A stretch of 64,000 nucleotides of DNA from contig NZ_SDSC01000008.1 in NCBI RefSeq assembly GCF_004117835.1, positions 16,132-80,131 of the forward strand. The letters are read 5' to 3'. The position numbers were made by a program, and so were the translations under genes. This document shows, one piece after another, positions 8,186 to 16,910 of the stretch. The notes beneath the pieces were generated by a model. It ran no database searches, had not been told where the DNA came from, and saw only the letters and a program-made list of their open reading frames with translations. Source of the stretch: Macrococcus sp. DPC7161. Its GTDB lineage: Bacteria > Bacillota > Bacilli > Staphylococcales > Staphylococcaceae. Position 1 is the stretch's first letter, and each line of letters starts with the position of its first letter.

Positions 8186-9235
8186 CTAATTGATAATTTT
8201 TAATGGATCTACTTTTTGAATTGAACGGATCGAGAATAAGCCACCTAACACGGCCATCACAATAATAGTTACTGCATATATTGCAATCGTTGCTAAATCA
8301 AATTTAATCGGTACAACCGGTGGCAATGCGAGTTGCGTACCATACGTCAATAACAATGCAATTAGCACTGAGAAGACACCAATCACAAATGTTTGTAATA
8401 CAAGTGAACGTGCTAAGAAACCGGTACTAATTCCTTGTGCCTTCAATAAGCCATATACAGCTGCCTTTTGAATCGTAATGATATATAAGAATATCCCGAT
8501 AATACATGCTGAAATTGCAAATAAGAAATAACTCATAATATCTAAAGTTAATTTCTGTTCAGTGAAACCTGGTAACTTCTTAATAAAAGTATCTTTATCA
8601 ACTAAACTATATTTATCATCTAATTTCACATCTTTAAACTTCGAATCTCTAATAACCAAAGCATTCACTTTGCCCTTTAATCTTTGATTCGATAACACAT
8701 CAGCTGTATGCATATTCGCATAAACGATAGGTGCAGCGTTATATTTAGATTGATCCGTGAAACCAACAATCTTTAACGTTTCATCAGTTCCAGCCAAATC
8801 TAGTTCGTCACCAACCTTAAATCCTTTTTCCTTTAAAGTGTCATCAGCAACCACTTCAAAATCCTTAGAAAATGATTTCCCTTCCACAACATTCGGGTTT
8901 AGAAATTCATCTTTATCAATACCGAACAACATGGTATTTTGCTTTTTTTCACCTTTAGCAATGATAACACCTAAATTTTTAATAGATGCTGTTTCTTTAA
9001 ACTTATCCTTCACATCACTTGCTTTAAACAAAGACTGCGCTAAATTTTGGTTAGATTCATCTGTAACTACAAATGCATCAGCCTTCCACTTATCAATAGA
9101 TTCTTTGTTCATATTCATTAATCCAATACTTAATCCTGAAACTAAAAATAATAAATACGAAATTAAGACTAACACACCAATAATTAAGCCAAACTTCAGC
9201 TTATTAAATAAAACTTCTTTTAATGCTAAAAACAT
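8186..9235 (-). CDS. FtsX/MacB-type ABC transporter permease (HrtB-like)
   Basis: 349 residues: one N-terminal membrane segment (about 13-35), a large extracytoplasmic domain (about 40-230), then three C-terminal segments ending in SIRSIQKVDPLKIIN. This is the MacB/FtsX permease layout, and the length matches HrtB (about 350). Together with the ATPase it should form an exporter that couples ATP hydrolysis to extrusion of a membrane or periplasmic-side substrate. GGAGG lies upstream of the start. Substrate not determined. Confidence 0.88.
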   Translation of the reverse strand: MFLALKEVLFNKLKFGLIIGVLVLISYLLFLVSGLSIGLMNMNKESIDKWKADAFVVTDESNQNLAQSLFKASDVKDKFKETASIKNLGVIIAKGEKKQNTMLFGIDKDEFLNPNVVEGKSFSKDFEVVADDTLKEKGFKVGDELDLAGTDETLKIVGFTDQSKYNAAPIVYANMHTADVLSNQRLKGKVNALVIRDSKFKDVKLDDKYSLVDKDTFIKKLPGFTEQKLTLDIMSYFLFAISACIIGIFLYIITIQKAAVYGLLKAQGISTGFLARSLVLQTFVIGVFSVLIALLLTYGTQLALPPVVPIKFDLATIAIYAVTIIVMAVLGGLFSIRSIQKVDPLKIIN

Positions 9236-9281
9236 AGCACCCCTCCTTAATTTTTATTATACAGATATTTACTCATAAAAT

Positions 9282-9309
9282 AAAAAGCACTCTATGGATA
9301 GAATGCTTT
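9282..9309 (-). terminator. Rho-independent terminator
   Basis: AAAGCATTCTAT pairs with ATAGAGTGCTTT with one mismatch, followed by T5. It lies downstream of the lipoprotein gene. Confidence 0.7.
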
Positions 9310-9324
9310 ACAACACTCAACTTA

Positions 9325-9633
9325 TTATTCTTTGACCTCAAACTTTTCAGCGCCACGCTCTTCAACGACAACATCTGCATTAATTGCTTGAACACGTTTA
9401 CCATCAATGTTAATTGTCACTTGCGTTCCGCCATTTTCATTGTATTTCGTACGTACATTTTTGCCATGATACTTTTTAAGTACTTTACCGTCTTTACTAT
9501 AAATTGTGACTGTTCTATCTAAACCTTTCGTATCACTTTCAAAATCTTTACCCCAATCATCAAAAACAGTACATCCAGATAATAAAATCGTACCCACTAA
9601 AAGACTACATGATAATATCCATTTAGATCTCAT
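9325..9633 (-). CDS. Small lipoprotein, unknown function
   Basis: 102 residues with a type II signal peptide and lipobox (LLSGC, Cys about residue 21). The mature part is short and charged, rich in beta-strand-like repeats (TVTIYSKDGKVLKKYHGK). It is predicted to be anchored to the outer face of the membrane by diacylglycerol. It lies upstream of the ABC exporter on the same strand but is separated from it by its own terminator. The family was not recognised. Confidence 0.8.
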   Translation of the reverse strand: MRSKWILSCSLLVGTILLSGCTVFDDWGKDFESDTKGLDRTVTIYSKDGKVLKKYHGKNVRTKYNENGGTQVTINIDGKRVQAINADVVVEERGAEKFEVKE

Positions 9634-9711
9634 ATGTTCACCCCATCAAAAGTTGATAAGGATATTGTACATATAAACTATACATCATTTTTGATAATAA
9701 TTGCTTCTAAA

Positions 9712-10197
9712 TTACCTCACGTCCGAAAGAATCATTTGGATAATATCATCTTGGGTTAACGATTCATCAATGATTTTTTCACATGAAACACCTAATCGAT
9801 CATCTTCAAGAAACCATTGTCGCATCTCCTCTTCCCCAAAATCGACATCTTTAAACTGATGTCTTCTTAATGTTTCTTCAAATGGAATCTTAAAGTAGTA
9901 TGGATGGACATGATTTTCGAAATCTGTAATTAAACCTCGGAGCATATCACCGTGCTTACGATTCGTTAAAATCCCTTCTAAAATAACAAAATCACATCGT
10001 TCCATACCAAATCGTACAATCGTATCCAACAAATCCGTAGACACACTACCGACCTTATCCTTAACACGTAACATCTCACGCCTTACAATATCTTGAGGCA
10101 CAAGTAATGTCCCTTCACCTAAATGCGCTTGTAATAACTTTGCAGTAGAAGATTTACCACAAGCAGAATTCCCACGTAAAATAATCAACTCTGACAT
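9712..10197 (-). CDS. AAA-type P-loop kinase
   Basis: 161 residues with a Walker A motif GNSACGKSS at the N-terminus and a short kinase-like fold. Later motifs (DFVILEGIL; RRHQFKDVDFGEEEM) resemble small nucleotide or antibiotic kinases of the AAA_33 group. AAGGAGGT is placed for the ATG at 10197; the nine upstream in-frame codons are not needed. It is on the same strand as the LOG gene, with a terminator between them. The phosphate acceptor is unknown. Confidence 0.75.
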   Translation of the reverse strand: MSELIILRGNSACGKSSTAKLLQAHLGEGTLLVPQDIVRREMLRVKDKVGSVSTDLLDTIVRFGMERCDFVILEGILTNRKHGDMLRGLITDFENHVHPYYFKIPFEETLRRHQFKDVDFGEEEMRQWFLEDDRLGVSCEKIIDESLTQDDIIQMILSDVR

Positions 10198-10211
10198 ACT
10201 GACCTCCTTAT

Positions 10212-10241
10212 AAAAAACACCCAATTCTTATGAATTAGGTG
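10212..10241 (-). terminator. Rho-independent terminator
   Basis: CACC-c-AATTC pairs with GAATT-a-GGTG, and T6 follows on the minus strand. It ends the LOG gene. Confidence 0.8.
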
Positions 10242-10248
10242 CCTTTGT

Positions 10249-10815
10249 TTATTTTTGGTATAAAGTGAATTCTGGTTTTTCAAAGTTTTCGATGACTGAT
10301 TCTAATGATTCAATCGTTTTACAGAAATAAATATTTTTACGATCGCTTTGTGTTAAGAAGCCGTTTTGTACCATTGAATCATAAAATTGTTCAATTAAAT
10401 CATAATATCCGCTTTGGTTAAAGAAGATACACGGTCTATCGTTTTGACCAATGCGTGACCATGATACGACTTCTGTAATTTCTTCTAATGTCCCTGGTCC
10501 TCCTGGTAATGCGATACATACATCTCCGATATCAAGCATTTTCTTTTTTCGAATTGGCATATCATCTACGATTAGTAATTCTGTTAAATTTGGATGAGAG
10601 ATTTCACGGTCTGCTAAAAATTTTGGCATTACACCTGTTACTTTCCCACCATTTTCTAATACTGTATCTGCCACTGCACCCATTAAACCGATATGGCCAC
10701 CACCATATACGAGTGTGTGATCATTGTCTGAAATCCATTTTCCTAATACTTTCGCTTCTGTTTCAAATATCGGGCTATTACCTTTACTTGCGCCACAATA
10801 TACGATGATATTCAT
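10249..10815 (-). CDS. LOG family protein (nucleotide 5'-monophosphate phosphoribohydrolase)
   Basis: 188 residues with the two signature regions of the LOG/TIGR00730 family: YGGGHIGLMGAVAD and PGGPGTLEEI. Members split a nucleoside monophosphate into base and ribose 5-phosphate. In bacteria they are mostly uncharacterised and cytoplasmic. The length is typical. It is followed by a terminator and preceded by a Nudix gene on the same strand 27 bp away, so a housecleaning operon is plausible. Confidence 0.92.
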   Translation of the reverse strand: MNIIVYCGASKGNSPIFETEAKVLGKWISDNDHTLVYGGGHIGLMGAVADTVLENGGKVTGVMPKFLADREISHPNLTELLIVDDMPIRKKKMLDIGDVCIALPGGPGTLEEITEVVSWSRIGQNDRPCIFFNQSGYYDLIEQFYDSMVQNGFLTQSDRKNIYFCKTIESLESVIENFEKPEFTLYQK

Positions 10816-10842
10816 ATTATCCCAACCTTTTCTTTGATAATG

Positions 10843-11238
10843 TTATTGTAATAGACCTTGGTTATATTGTTCAATAAATTCTAACACTGCTGGAGCAATG
10901 GCATCATCATGTGCTATATCAAACCATTTGATTTCTGTAATTTCACTTTCTGCTGAAAAATTTTCAATTGGTTTTATTGATTTAAAACATGCTAATGATA
11001 CTGTCATAGTAGCATCTGGATAAGCAGGTCCAATCACATTTCCCATATGGTGCAGTTCATGCTTCTCTAAATGAACACCCAATTCTTCTTGAATTTCTCT
11101 CACTAACGCGTCGATAGGTGCTTCGTTAGCTTCAATTTTACCACCTGGAAAGTAGTACTTTGTATTCTCCCTTACTTTTACTAACATTAATTGATTGTCT
11201 TTAATTTCTACTAAACATACACAGTTTATATCTGCCAT
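10843..11238 (-). CDS. Nudix hydrolase
   Basis: 131 residues with the Nudix box (GGKIEANEAPIDALVREIQE, then ELG), which binds Mg and cleaves nucleoside diphosphate-linked substrates. The box lies at about residues 32-54 as usual. The gene directly abuts the aldolase-like gene upstream (stop at 11239, start at 11238), so translation is probably coupled. The substrate cannot be told from sequence. Confidence 0.9.
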   Translation of the reverse strand: MADINCVCLVEIKDNQLMLVKVRENTKYYFPGGKIEANEAPIDALVREIQEELGVHLEKHELHHMGNVIGPAYPDATMTVSLACFKSIKPIENFSAESEITEIKWFDIAHDDAIAPAVLEFIEQYNQGLLQ

Positions 11239-12270
11239 TTATAATCCCTCAATATCTTTAATTAATGTTTCGACATCTTCTGTTTTTGTTGACCAACTTG
11301 TACAGAATCGAACTGCAGTATGTTCGTCATCTACTTTTTCCCATGTAGCGAATGTGTATTTATCTTTTAATTGTTCAATTTGTTGATTCGTTAAGATTGG
11401 GAATCTCTGATTGGTTGGTGATGGATATTTCATTTGAATTCCAGCTTTTTCAAACGCTTCTGTAAGTCGATTTGCTAGTTGAACTGCATGTTCGGAAATG
11501 CTGTGATAAAGATTGTCTTCAAATAATGTTTGAAATTGTATTCCTAACAATCTTCCTTTAGCCAACATGCCGCCTTGTTGCTTGATGTGATATCTGAAGT
11601 CTGTTTTTAAGTCATCATTTGTGATCACGACCGCTTCTCCAAATAACGCACCTACTTTTGTACCTCCGATATAAAAGACATCTGAATACTGTGCCAAGTC
11701 ACTGAGTGTGACATCATTTTCATCTGCCGCTAATGCATAGCCTAACCTTGCACCATCTATAATCAAATACATATTATTCGCTTTACAGAATTGATATAAA
11801 TTTTGTAATTCTGATTTCGTATACAGTGTCCCAAATTCTGTTGGTTGTGAGATATAAACCAATTTAGGCTGTGGCATATGTTCAAATGTTACATCTTCCC
11901 AATAATTTTTGACGAATGTTGCAACATGCTCTAACTGTAGTTTGCCATTTGTTTCAGGTAAAGTGATGACTTTATGGCCTGTATTTTCAATGGCTCCTGT
12001 TTCATGTACTGCAATATGTCCAGATTCCGCTGCAATGACAGCTTGATGTGGTCTTAGCATCGATGAGATGATTGTTTTATTTGTTTGTGTCCCACCTACT
12101 AAAAAATGAACATCACCGTCTGTATTTGCAGCATCTTTTATTAATTTAGCTGCATACATACAATGTTCATCCACACCATAACCTGGATGTTGCTCATCAT
12201 TTGTTGCGATTAATTTTTCTAAAATTTTTGGATGTGCTCCTGTTGAATAATCATTATCAAAACGTATCAT
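11239..12270 (-). CDS. Threonine aldolase/beta-eliminating lyase family protein
   Basis: 343 residues of the PLP-dependent fold-type I family. The start FDNDYSTGAHPKIL is typical of low-specificity threonine aldolases. The PLP lysine is expected in FYIGGTKVGALFGE, and the Asp that contacts the cofactor in LIIDGARLGYALA. The likely reaction is retro-aldol cleavage of threonine or allo-threonine to glycine and acetaldehyde. First gene of a run with the Nudix and LOG genes. Confidence 0.9.
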   Translation of the reverse strand: MIRFDNDYSTGAHPKILEKLIATNDEQHPGYGVDEHCMYAAKLIKDAANTDGDVHFLVGGTQTNKTIISSMLRPHQAVIAAESGHIAVHETGAIENTGHKVITLPETNGKLQLEHVATFVKNYWEDVTFEHMPQPKLVYISQPTEFGTLYTKSELQNLYQFCKANNMYLIIDGARLGYALAADENDVTLSDLAQYSDVFYIGGTKVGALFGEAVVITNDDLKTDFRYHIKQQGGMLAKGRLLGIQFQTLFEDNLYHSISEHAVQLANRLTEAFEKAGIQMKYPSPTNQRFPILTNQQIEQLKDKYTFATWEKVDDEHTAVRFCTSWSTKTEDVETLIKDIEGL

Positions 12271-12371
12271 TGTTCCACCTCTTTTGTAGTTACTAGTATA
12301 TCACTTATAATAATTTTAAAAGAAATAATAATCTTTAGATTTTGATTTCACATATATAAGGAGCGATTCAA

Positions 12372-12797
12372 ATGACAGAACAAGAGAAATTCGAAGCATT
12401 TAAAATGAATACTTTGAATGAACAAGAAGAAAAATATGGGAAAGAATTACGAGAAAAATATGATTCAAAAGTAGTTGAAGCATCTCATCAACACTTTAAG
12501 CATTTATCGAAAGCACAATATGATGCAGCTGTTGCGGCGGAAAATGCATTGATCAATGAATTAAACACCCTTTTATCTCAAAATATTAGTGATTTAGATC
12601 ATCCTAACGCAAAGTCTGCATTCCATCACCATAAGACTTGGTTAGAAATCATGAGTGGTATGTATAGTACATCATACCATCAAAATTTAGCACATATGTA
12701 TATTGCAGATGAACGTTTTAGTGACTACTATAATAACAAAACAATAGAAGATTCTGTACAGTTATTAAGTGACATTATTATACGTCATACAATCTAA
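12372..12797 (+). CDS. Stand-alone TipAS-domain protein
   Basis: 141 residues resembling the C-terminal TipAS drug-binding domain of MerR-type regulators such as TipAL and AlbA. The helical pattern runs from KEL-EKYDSKVVEAS through HHKTWLEIMSGM to LAHMYIADERFSDYYN. No MerR DNA-binding domain is present: the protein begins with an acidic helix (MTEQEKFEAF). AAGGAGCG precedes the ATG. Stand-alone domains of this kind can sequester thiopeptides or albicidin, but that role is inferred here. Confidence 0.7.
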   Translation: MTEQEKFEAFKMNTLNEQEEKYGKELREKYDSKVVEASHQHFKHLSKAQYDAAVAAENALINELNTLLSQNISDLDHPNAKSAFHHHKTWLEIMSGMYSTSYHQNLAHMYIADERFSDYYNNKTIEDSVQLLSDIIIRHTI

Positions 12798-12911
12798 TAT
12801 TTATCTGTATTAAATACGTTTTTAATAAGTTTAAGTCAATGTAATATTAGCACTTATTTTATAATTTACACCTTTTATGAAATTGTTTATATTTATCATA
12901 GAGGTGATGAT

Positions 12912-13781
12912 ATGACAACAGTAAACGAACAGTTACTTGATTTAATCAAAGAAAATCATTTAACTTATAAAAAAGTTCAAATTAAAGACCATACCGTAAG
13001 TTATTTTGAAACAGGTGAACAGCACAAAGATACGTTATTATTGATTCATGGATTTGGAGCTACAGCAATCGATTTCTTACCTTTGATGAAACATATGCGT
13101 GAATTACATATCATTTCGATTGATTTACCTGGTCGCGGCGATTCAACAATGAACGAACGTATTTATACACCAGCAGAAATCGCAACTTGGTTACACAATT
13201 TTGTTACTAAAATCGGCCTTAAAAATTTTCACATTGCTGCACATTCAATCGCTGCACACTACATGTTTGATTACGCAAGTAAATATGACGTCATTTCATG
13301 CATCTCATTAGATGGTGGTTACATGTCACCTAAACATGTTGAAGGGTATTCGTTAGAGCATGAAATAGAACAAACAAAATCATTTGTCGATATGCTTGCT
13401 TATGATACGGAAGCAGATTACTTTGCTGAAGAAGAGAGTATTGGAAAGACCTTTGAAGAAGCATTGATCGATCGTAGATTATTTGTAACAAAAGGAGAAG
13501 GTTTAGAATATACTTTATCTCCTGATATGGCAGCCAACTTTGTTATTGGTGCTAAAGATTACCCTAATCAAAAGGTATTAAAGAAAGTAAAACAAGATGT
13601 TTTGATTTTAAGAAGTGATTTACCTGAAGAAATTAATGATTTTAGAGCAAATGAAATTAAAGACTTCACTGACATAAAACCAGCAACTGTAATGATTGTT
13701 AAAGATAGTACACATAGCGTATATATCACACAACCAGAAATCACAGCAACTTATATTAAAAATTGGATTGAAAATCAATAA
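12912..13781 (+). CDS. Alpha/beta hydrolase
   Basis: 289 residues. The oxyanion region LLIHGFGATAIDF, the nucleophile elbow around IAAHSIAAH, a putative acid Asp in LRSDLP and the catalytic His in DSTHSVYI follow the alpha/beta hydrolase order. The elbow is AHSIA rather than the usual GxSxG. GAGGTGATGAT precedes the ATG. It is monocistronic with its own terminator. The substrate is unknown; esterase, peptidase or dehalogenase-like activity are all possible. Confidence 0.85.
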   Translation: MTTVNEQLLDLIKENHLTYKKVQIKDHTVSYFETGEQHKDTLLLIHGFGATAIDFLPLMKHMRELHIISIDLPGRGDSTMNERIYTPAEIATWLHNFVTKIGLKNFHIAAHSIAAHYMFDYASKYDVISCISLDGGYMSPKHVEGYSLEHEIEQTKSFVDMLAYDTEADYFAEEESIGKTFEEALIDRRLFVTKGEGLEYTLSPDMAANFVIGAKDYPNQKVLKKVKQDVLILRSDLPEEINDFRANEIKDFTDIKPATVMIVKDSTHSVYITQPEITATYIKNWIENQ

Positions 13782-13788
13782 ATTTAGT

Positions 13789-13822
13789 GTAAGCCAATCT
13801 TTATCGATTGGCTTATTTTTTT
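13789..13822 (+). terminator. Rho-independent terminator
   Basis: AAGCCAATC pairs with GATTGGCTT, followed by T7. It ends the alpha/beta hydrolase gene. Confidence 0.85.
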
Positions 13823-13895
13823 GCGGCTCATCTGACACTTACACTTGAGCCACAGATTCATTTGCAGCTCATCTGACACTCACACTTGAGCTGCA
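13822..13895. repeat. Tandem hairpin repeat, second sequence type, 41-bp period
   Basis: Two 33-nt hairpins (13822-13854 and 13863-13895) start exactly 41 bp apart. Both share the loop CATCTGACACT(T/C)ACACTTG. Their stems are GGCTCA/TGAGCC and TGCAGCTCA/TGAGCTGCA. They lie between convergent genes. The period and the TGCA ends match the units at 3070 and 5458. Confidence 0.7.
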
Positions 13896-13903
13896 AGGCG
13901 CCT

Positions 13904-14551
13904 TTATTCAAAGATTTTAATATCACCGTACATTTCAACTTCTCCATTTCTTACAATCAACATACCCTCATCAGTCAGTGCAAATACTTTTACACCTTTT
14001 TCTTTAACGACTTTCTCGTTATATGGGTCCATATATGGTTCATAATGTACTTCGATATCAAATCCTGATACTAAGTTCAGTCCTCTTTCATACGAGAAAG
14101 AGGGATAATCTTCATCTGGTGTGATGTGATAGTGATTTAATTGCACCATTGCACCTGCACTGTAACCTACAACAACACCATTAAATGCTTGTATCACCTC
14201 TACTAAGTCTTTTTCAATTAAACGTTGCATCATAAGTTCTGGGGCCCCGCCTGTAAAGAATATGACCTCCGCATTTTGTATTTCCTGTTTCATATCATCT
14301 ATAGAATCTTGATAATAATTTATCCATCGAATCGCTTCTTGTTCTACACCGAATGTTAGTAATGGATCAATTGTCGGTTGATAAAATTTTCCACCCACGC
14401 CATAAATATTTTTCCATTCTTTTTCGTTAGTAACATATTTATCGGTAAACGAAAATGGAATAATCAACACGATTTTACCTTTAATATACCTTTCAATTTC
14501 TGAATTCCAATTGCTTTTTTCTTTAAATAAGCTAAGTAAAATATTAATCAT
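13904..14551 (-). CDS. Peptidase E-like protein (S51 family)
   Basis: 215 residues. The nucleophile motif GYSAGAM and preceding FFTGGAPELMM match the class I glutamine amidotransferase-like fold of peptidase family S51 (aspartyl dipeptidase/cyanophycinase group). A His and Glu after the elbow (EVHYEPYMDPYNE) may complete the active site. It is cytoplasmic, since no signal is seen. Monocistronic, ending close to the hairpin repeat. The true substrate is not known. Confidence 0.85.
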   Translation of the reverse strand: MINILLSLFKEKSNWNSEIERYIKGKIVLIIPFSFTDKYVTNEKEWKNIYGVGGKFYQPTIDPLLTFGVEQEAIRWINYYQDSIDDMKQEIQNAEVIFFTGGAPELMMQRLIEKDLVEVIQAFNGVVVGYSAGAMVQLNHYHITPDEDYPSFSYERGLNLVSGFDIEVHYEPYMDPYNEKVVKEKGVKVFALTDEGMLIVRNGEVEMYGDIKIFE

Positions 14552-14660
14552 GTCATCACCCTTTTTTTATTTTTTAAAACTACAAATCATCGTTGCTTAA
14601 ATTTTGCGTTATGTTATAAATCATTCTAAACTTATACTATCTTGATGTACGAGGTGTACC

Positions 14661-15731
14661 ATGTCTTTTGTATTTCGTTTTTTAAGAACGATTTTTATCG
14701 CAACATTAATTTTTATTATTTTAATCTTTTGTATTCAATATTTCCAATCTCAAGATGATCGTTTTAGACAAATTGATGATCAAGTGAAAGCAAGTCGCGA
14801 TATTAAAAATGCTTATATCCGAATTGACCATCCTAAGAAAATACATGAATTTAAGAAAAATTTAACAGCGCACGATCGTTTTTACGTTGCTTCAATTAGC
14901 AAGCTCTTTACATACTCTGTCGTATTTCAACTGATAGATGAAGGTAAGTTATCAATGGACACACGCATGGTTGATGTACTCGACAAAGATAAAGTAGATC
15001 ATTTATTGACTATTGATGGTAAAGATAAGACATCAACAATTACCGTTGATCAATTATTAAACCAAACAACTGCTTTACCCGATTATGAGTCTGATCATTT
15101 AGACAATCAACCATCTATAGGTTCAATATTACAAAAGCAAGATCTCGATTTTCCACCGAATGAAGCCATTAACTTAACGAAACAATTATCTGGAAAACAT
15201 TTAAATCATGAAGCTTATTATTCTGGTATGAATGCAACATTACTCGGACTGATGATTGAAAAGATTACACATCAATCGTTAGAAGAAAACTTTAAATCAC
15301 GTATTTTTCAGCCACTTGGTTTAAAGGATACAGCTGTACCTGATAAATCTCTAAAGATTTCAGATACGTATTACAAAGACCGTAAAGTGAATAATCTTCT
15401 TTATGCACAAAGTAACATCGCACCAGCAGGTCTTGTATCTAGTGGTCATGATTTAATGATTTTTATTAAAAGTTATTTTGATGGTCAGTTATTTAAAAAA
15501 TCACATATCAGTCATCCTGATTTCGTACCACTTCAAGGTTCAAAATCTATGTACGCTCATGGTTTAATGCGTGTTGATGCATACGGAGTCATACTAGATG
15601 GTCACGCAGGCTCAACGGGTAGCTTTGCATTTTATGCACCAAAGAAAAAAGCTTATATCGTAGGTACGATTAATCAAAATGATGTCAATCAGTATAAAAT
15701 CATCTCAGCCTATATCAATTCATTAGATTAA
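14661..15731 (+). CDS. Membrane-anchored serine hydrolase (beta-lactamase/PBP fold, Flp/FmtA-like)
   Basis: 356 residues with an N-terminal membrane anchor (about residues 8-26) and an extracellular serine beta-lactamase-type domain. The catalytic SxxK is in VASISKLFTYS and the third motif is HAG in LDGHAGSTGSF. The second motif reads YSG (in AYYSGMNATLLG), where the family usually has YSN, so activity may be altered. Staphylococcal relatives (Flp, FmtA) act on teichoic-acid alanylation or cell wall. GAGGTG precedes the ATG. Confidence 0.85.
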   Translation: MSFVFRFLRTIFIATLIFIILIFCIQYFQSQDDRFRQIDDQVKASRDIKNAYIRIDHPKKIHEFKKNLTAHDRFYVASISKLFTYSVVFQLIDEGKLSMDTRMVDVLDKDKVDHLLTIDGKDKTSTITVDQLLNQTTALPDYESDHLDNQPSIGSILQKQDLDFPPNEAINLTKQLSGKHLNHEAYYSGMNATLLGLMIEKITHQSLEENFKSRIFQPLGLKDTAVPDKSLKISDTYYKDRKVNNLLYAQSNIAPAGLVSSGHDLMIFIKSYFDGQLFKKSHISHPDFVPLQGSKSMYAHGLMRVDAYGVILDGHAGSTGSFAFYAPKKKAYIVGTINQNDVNQYKIISAYINSLD

Positions 15732-15768
15732 AAAGGTCCATCAGAAAATATCTGATGGACCTTTTTTT
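15731..15768. terminator. Bidirectional rho-independent terminator
   Basis: AAAAGGTCCATCAGA pairs perfectly with TCTGATGGACCTTTT, with T7 on the plus strand and an A run on the other side. Confidence 0.9.
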
Positions 15769-15775
15769 CATAAAA

Positions 15776-15803
15776 AAACACACTAGCTTTTGCTAGCGTG
15801 TTT
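15776..15803 (-). terminator. Rho-independent terminator
   Basis: AAACACGCTAGC pairs with GCTAGTGTGTTT (one G-U pair in RNA), followed by T. It lies just downstream of the transglycosylase gene. Confidence 0.8.
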
Positions 15804-15815
15804 GAATTGGTTATA

Positions 15816-16505
15816 TTAGAATCCCCAAGCTGATAAACCTTGTGCATTGTATGCTCTAGTTGCAGCGTTGATTTGGTCTTGAACTGTTGCTGTTGAACCC
15901 CAACCTGGCATAGTTTGGAATAAACCTGAAGCGCCTGATGGGTTGTATGCATTTACTTGACCATTTGATTCACGTGCAATGATGTGCTCCCAAGTTGAAG
16001 CTGAAACGCCTGTACGACGAGCCATTTCTTGAGCTGCAGCTGAACCTACTGAACCAGCAGTGTTACCGTTAGCTAAACGGATACCACTTGTTTGAGTGTT
16101 TGCACTTGTGTAAGAAGTTTTAACTGCTTGTGGTGCTGAGTAAGTTTGTTTTACAACTGGTTGTGAAACTGGTGCTTGGTATGAAACTGCTTGTGGTGCT
16201 TGGTAAGCAGTAGCTGCAGTTGTGTTACCTACAGGTGCATTTGTATCAGCTGCACCTGTGTAGTGGTATTCCCAAGTCCAGTAGCTACCATTTGATTCGA
16301 AATCAAATTGGTAACCATTGTATACGAATGAATAGTCATAAGCGCCTTCTTCAACGGGTGCTTGGTTTAATAATTCTGGGTGGTTGATTGCTTTGTCAGC
16401 TAAATCTGCTTTATTGATTTCTGAAGCGTCTGCTGAATGTGAGAACGCTACTCCTGTTAATCCTAATCCTAATGCTAATGATGTTGTCATTACTGTTTTT
16501 TTCAT
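15816..16505 (-). CDS. isaA: IsaA/SceD-type secreted transglycosylase
   Basis: 229 residues. A Sec signal peptide (cleavage after HSADA) is followed by a linker rich in Ala/Gln/Pro and a C-terminal lytic transglycosylase domain. The domain has the catalytic Glu in [20 protein letters not shown] and ends GLSAWGF, the hallmark of staphylococcal IsaA and SceD. It cleaves peptidoglycan glycan strands during wall turnover. A WalR-like box at 16615-16631 fits known WalKR control of this family. Whether it is the isaA or sceD orthologue is uncertain. Confidence 0.9.
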   Translation of the reverse strand: MKKTVMTTSLALGLGLTGVAFSHSADASEINKADLADKAINHPELLNQAPVEEGAYDYSFVYNGYQFDFESNGSYWTWEYHYTGAADTNAPVGNTTAATAYQAPQAVSYQAPVSQPVVKQTYSAPQAVKTSYTSANTQTSGIRLANGNTAGSVGSAAAQEMARRTGVSASTWEHIIARESNGQVNAYNPSGASGLFQTMPGWGSTATVQDQINAATRAYNAQGLSAWGF

Positions 16506-16614
16506 TTTATAAATCCTCCATTAATTTCGTTTTTTTAAATGTTTCTATATCAACTTTATGAAATTGTCTGTTTTAAGTACATTAACTACAATACCACATA
16601 ATTTATGCTTGTAA

Positions 16615-16631
16615 GTTACAGCGAATTAACA
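16615..16631 (-). promoter_or_regulatory. WalR-like binding site
   Basis: On the minus strand TGTTAA-N5-TGTAAC matches the WalR (YycF) consensus TGTWAH-N5-TGTWAH exactly. It lies about 110 bp upstream of the transglycosylase start. The rest of the 16506-16870 gap is AT-rich with no ORF. Confidence 0.65.
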
Positions 16632-16870
16632 ATTTACCTTCTAACATTACAGTGAATGTAATATAAAAAAGTCAAGTTATATCCCTTTTTACACTTTGAA
16701 AGCTTGTTGTTACGGGTATATTAAATTAAATAGAAAATATTGTATGTTACAAACAGATTAAAACAACGAATATTTCGTAAAGTTACGGTGTGATATGTCA
16801 TATTGATGAAAAAATACAACATTATCACGTAACAACATCATATAAAACATTGGTGAAATATAAGTGAAAA

Positions 16871-16899
16871 TAAAAAAGCTGAGACAAAAGTCTCAGCTT
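16871..16899 (-). terminator. Rho-independent terminator
   Basis: AAGCTGAGAC pairs perfectly with GTCTCAGCTT and T6 follows on the minus strand. It ends the PhnB-like gene. Confidence 0.85.
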
Positions 16900-16910
16900 A
16901 CAAAATGAGA

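Noticed and set aside
7512..9235. Firm assignment as the haem exporter HrtAB
   Set aside because: Domain order and length fit, but so do other MacB/FtsX exporters, and no haem-sensing regulator is adjacent.
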